DNA of 64,000 bases, taken from Bidens hawaiensis. Lineage: Eukaryota; Streptophyta; Magnoliopsida; Asterales; Asteraceae. The stretch spans positions 1 through 64,000 of the forward strand of contig JAIQDT010002998.1 of assembly GCA_021521415.1 (NCBI GenBank), in the 5' to 3' direction. A program made the position numbers and the translations under genes. Each line of letters opens with the position of its first letter. Within the stretch, counting starts at the first letter, position 1. Below are positions 58,152-64,000 of this stretch, in pieces. The notes beneath the pieces were generated by a model. The model had not been told where the DNA came from. It saw only the letters and a program-made list of their open reading frames with translations, and made no database searches.

Positions 58152-58539
58152 CAGGGGCGGACCCACATAGACCCGATCGGGGTCTCGGGACACCAATGTT
58201 TTTTGAAAATTACTTAGAAACGGTATATTAAATTTTGTAAGGACCCCATAAAAATTAATACTTGGAACCCATACTATTATGTTTTGGTCATGTATGTAAG
58301 ATAATATATATAGCTTACATTTATGTTTTTCGGATATGAATAAAAATGAGTTAAAAGTCTATATTCTATCTAGTTTCTAATCTAGATTCTTTCTACTTAC
58401 TCGTTCCCAATGACATCATATTTCCATGTTTTATTATGTTCCTCGCCTCACCTCGACCCGACCCGAATAACGACCCGAAAATTTTTGTAAACCGAAAAAA
58501 TTGGGACCCTATTGGCAAAAAATCATGGGTCCGCCACTG
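58152..58539. mobile_element. hAT-like MITE, 388 bp
   Basis: The terminal repeats CAGGGGCGGACCCA and (inverted) CAGTGGCGGACCCATGATT fit the widespread CAGGGGCGGA hAT type. An exact 8-bp duplication is not visible. Confidence 0.6.
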
Positions 58540-58948
58540 CGGTTCCGTACGGATGAGTTGGGCAAGCTGGCGGTGGCCTTTTGTCATTGGGTCACCTTGT
58601 ACGAAGTACCTAGGCAATTCTTTGTTTATTGGCCGTTCAAAAAAAATGTAAACTAGGCTCTTTAAGGCTCAACGATCCTAAACAATCTTTCCGTAATAGG
58701 CTTTATAACTAAACGAGTTTTGTTTGGATGTTTGTCTTGGCTCATTTAAAGATTTTTATGTATTCGATGTCGAGTAGCTGATGAGTGGCATGACCCGACA
58801 AACAGCCCGGTTCGCGTTCTTCTTGATCCGGAAGAAATACGCCGGTTCGTATGGGTACGTGGAAGTAAATTGCCGGTTCGTAAGGTTTATACTTTATACC
58901 GAACTGAAACGAATTAACGTTGGGGGGAGGTCATCACTATCAAATCAA

Positions 58949-62500
<3,552 letters not shown>

Positions 62501-62857
62501 CCGGTGTTCCGCTTTCATAATCTTGTCGCTAGAATAAAGTGAAGGCGATTCTGCAAAATGTTCTGATCATGTGATGTATGAGCACGTGACAGTCAGTGTG
62601 TTGTCCTTTTGTGTTTATGTGAAGGCATGATGATGCATCGATGCTTTCAAGATAATTCCTGTATTGTGATTTAAGCAGTTTGATTGTAGAAAATTTTCTA
62701 CCGTTTTTTTTGTTCATTTATAATAATATAAACGGAGCACATTTTGTTCATCATTCCATCTTTATTCATGTTTTTGTTTGAAGTTTCTGGGCAACAATTT
62801 TGCATAAATCTCAAACCCAGAACAAGCACATCTCCCCCTCCCCCCCCCCCCCCCCCC

Positions 62858-63286
62858 CAGTTATCAAAGGCGCATAGGCCTCGCCTGGGGCCTAGGCGCA
62901 AAATAAGTGAGGGACTAAGACAATAAAAGCGCACTTAAATAAAAAGATATAAATATATTATGTGTTAGAAAAATAATACTATTCTTCATATATAATAAAC
63001 AAAGGCTATTAGTACCAAAAGCTCTTAAAGAGTAGATTCAAATGTAATTCAAAAACTTGAATAACAAACTGTTCAAAGTAAAGTACCCAAATGTTCAAAA
63101 AATAAAAACCAAAAGGTCAAAAAGTAATAAATAGTATATGTTCAAATTACTATTGTTCTTGATCCATCGGCAGTAGAGGTGTTGTCACCTTCAAGAAGCT
63201 AGGGCCTAGGAACTAGAAGTGCGGATATTGGGGCTGGCCTGGAAAATGGGCCTAGGCACAAGAGGCAAGGGCTTTTAATAACTATG
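62858..63286. mobile_element. MITE flanked by poly(C) on both sides
   Basis: The left AGTTATCAAAGGCGCATAGG and right inverted CATAGTTATTAAAAGCCC are inverted copies that also share GCCTAGG(C/T). A run of 19 C (62840-62858) precedes it and 12 C (63287-63298) follow. This is consistent with a target duplication made of C residues (hAT would give eight). It starts about 360 bp after the NDUFS8 stop codon. Confidence 0.6.
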
Positions 63287-63298
63287 CCCCCCCCCCCC

Positions 63299-64000
63299 TC
63301 CTTCTTTCAACACACATAGGGAGAGGCACTTTTCATTTTATCTTCAACCTAGTCTTTTATTTGATTGGATGCAACTTGTGACTAGACATGACTTTGCATA
63401 CTTCTAAGGCTGATCAGAAATCGAGTTTACCCGGAAACCTGGACCGATGAATGCTCGAAACAGGACAGTATGTTGTACTGTGGTTGATCTTCGGTTCATA
63501 TACTATGAACTTTTTGGGTTCAGTTTGTCCTTGAATCATAGATCGAGTGGTAGCGAAGTTCATGAAACCAGACTGAGGGAATTATAACACGAAGCAAATT
63601 TGAGGCCGAAGTCCAACAATTTAAACCTTTCAAAACTAGTAAGATGTGACAATCTATGTTTAGCTTGATATCTTGCAAACATGTTTAGAACATTGTGCCA
63701 GGTCTCTGCTGCAGTTTAGCAGATTAATAGACCTAGTATATCATTGTAAGGTTCTTGATTAACATTATAGCAGTATGAATGGATGGATTAAATTCAAACA
63801 TCTTATGAATATGTGTGAAGACCTATAAAAAGCTGAGCTCACTCTTGGAGCTCATCTTAAACTTCAAAGTTAACCAATTACTCAAATTCATTGCCTATTG
63901 CATAATTAGTAAACCCAAATATATATATCAACATGTATTTGCACTAGTAGGGCATCTCCTCTTATCCTCTTTAGAAGAAAAAAGTCTTATCTATGGTTCC
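63299..64000. other. Intergenic DNA, no gene seen
   Basis: No supported feature in the last 700 bp. Confidence 0.4.

Noticed and set aside
58144..58547. 8-bp target duplication around the CAGGGGCGGA MITE
   Set aside because: The flanks (GCGCTTAAG and CGGTTCCG) do not match, so I call the MITE on its terminal repeats only.
58781..58948. N-terminal extension of NDUFS8 from the upstream in-frame ATG
   Set aside because: It would add 56 residues unlike any NDUFS8 presequence, and the ATG at 58949 gives the conserved plant N-terminus.

Overview
The window looks like nuclear DNA of a flowering plant, most likely an Asteraceae species. Two spliced host genes encode plant proteins. The rest is dominated by nested LTR retrotransposons, solo LTRs, Helitrons and small inverted-repeat elements. 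The Asteraceae call is an inference: it rests on the type of extra third ORF (called aORF here) carried by the retroelements and on the chromovirus LTR style (TGTCACACCCC). No database was consulted.

Layout. 1-6841: a complete, very young, non-autonomous LTR element (element A). Its two 431-bp LTRs are identical by eye and it has a CATAT target duplication. It carries gag, a protease stub, three long poly(A) runs and an aORF, and no integrase, RT or RNase H. 6842-8832: tandem repeats. 8833-9604: a Helitron on the minus strand. 9690-14048: remains of family C (an inverted LTR, an aORF split by a solo LTR, and a plus-strand LTR). 14135-20314: Helitron-like DNA with a broken RPA70-like gene and another solo LTR. 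20668-24484: nested MITEs, including a hAT-type element that contains about 1 kb of minisatellite. 24892-25439: a short Helitron. 26650-38543: a degenerate family B element (motif array, aORF, LTR), split by a 9.6-kb minus-strand Gypsy chromovirus with an ATTAA duplication. 41230-44677: a 5'-truncated Copia element. 45148-45220: a decayed tRNA-Glu gene. 45871-49026 (-): a two-exon gene for a 313-aa membrane-anchored protein of unknown function. 50129-53788: a hAT-type MITE split by a solo LTR. 58949-62500 (+): the eight-exon gene for the mitochondrial complex I subunit NDUFS8 (TYKY), with MITEs in its introns and downstream.

Most interesting pattern. Four unrelated LTR families here (A, B, C and the Gypsy) each have their own short palindromic motif, repeated as hairpins just upstream of the LTR TATA box: GCGAAGTT, CCGAGA, CGTATAAG and the G-box CACGTG. 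In A and B the same motif is also repeated as an array in a leader or internal non-coding region. A, B and C each also carry an aORF with a related C-terminal module. I suggest, as a hypothesis only, that the aORF product and its motif array form a family-specific recognition or anti-silencing pair, comparable in logic to VANC proteins of VANDAL transposons.

The coding regions of the older elements are broken mainly by stops that C-to-T or G-to-A changes would explain (CGA to TGA, CAA to TAA, TGG to TGA), as expected from deamination of methylated cytosine.
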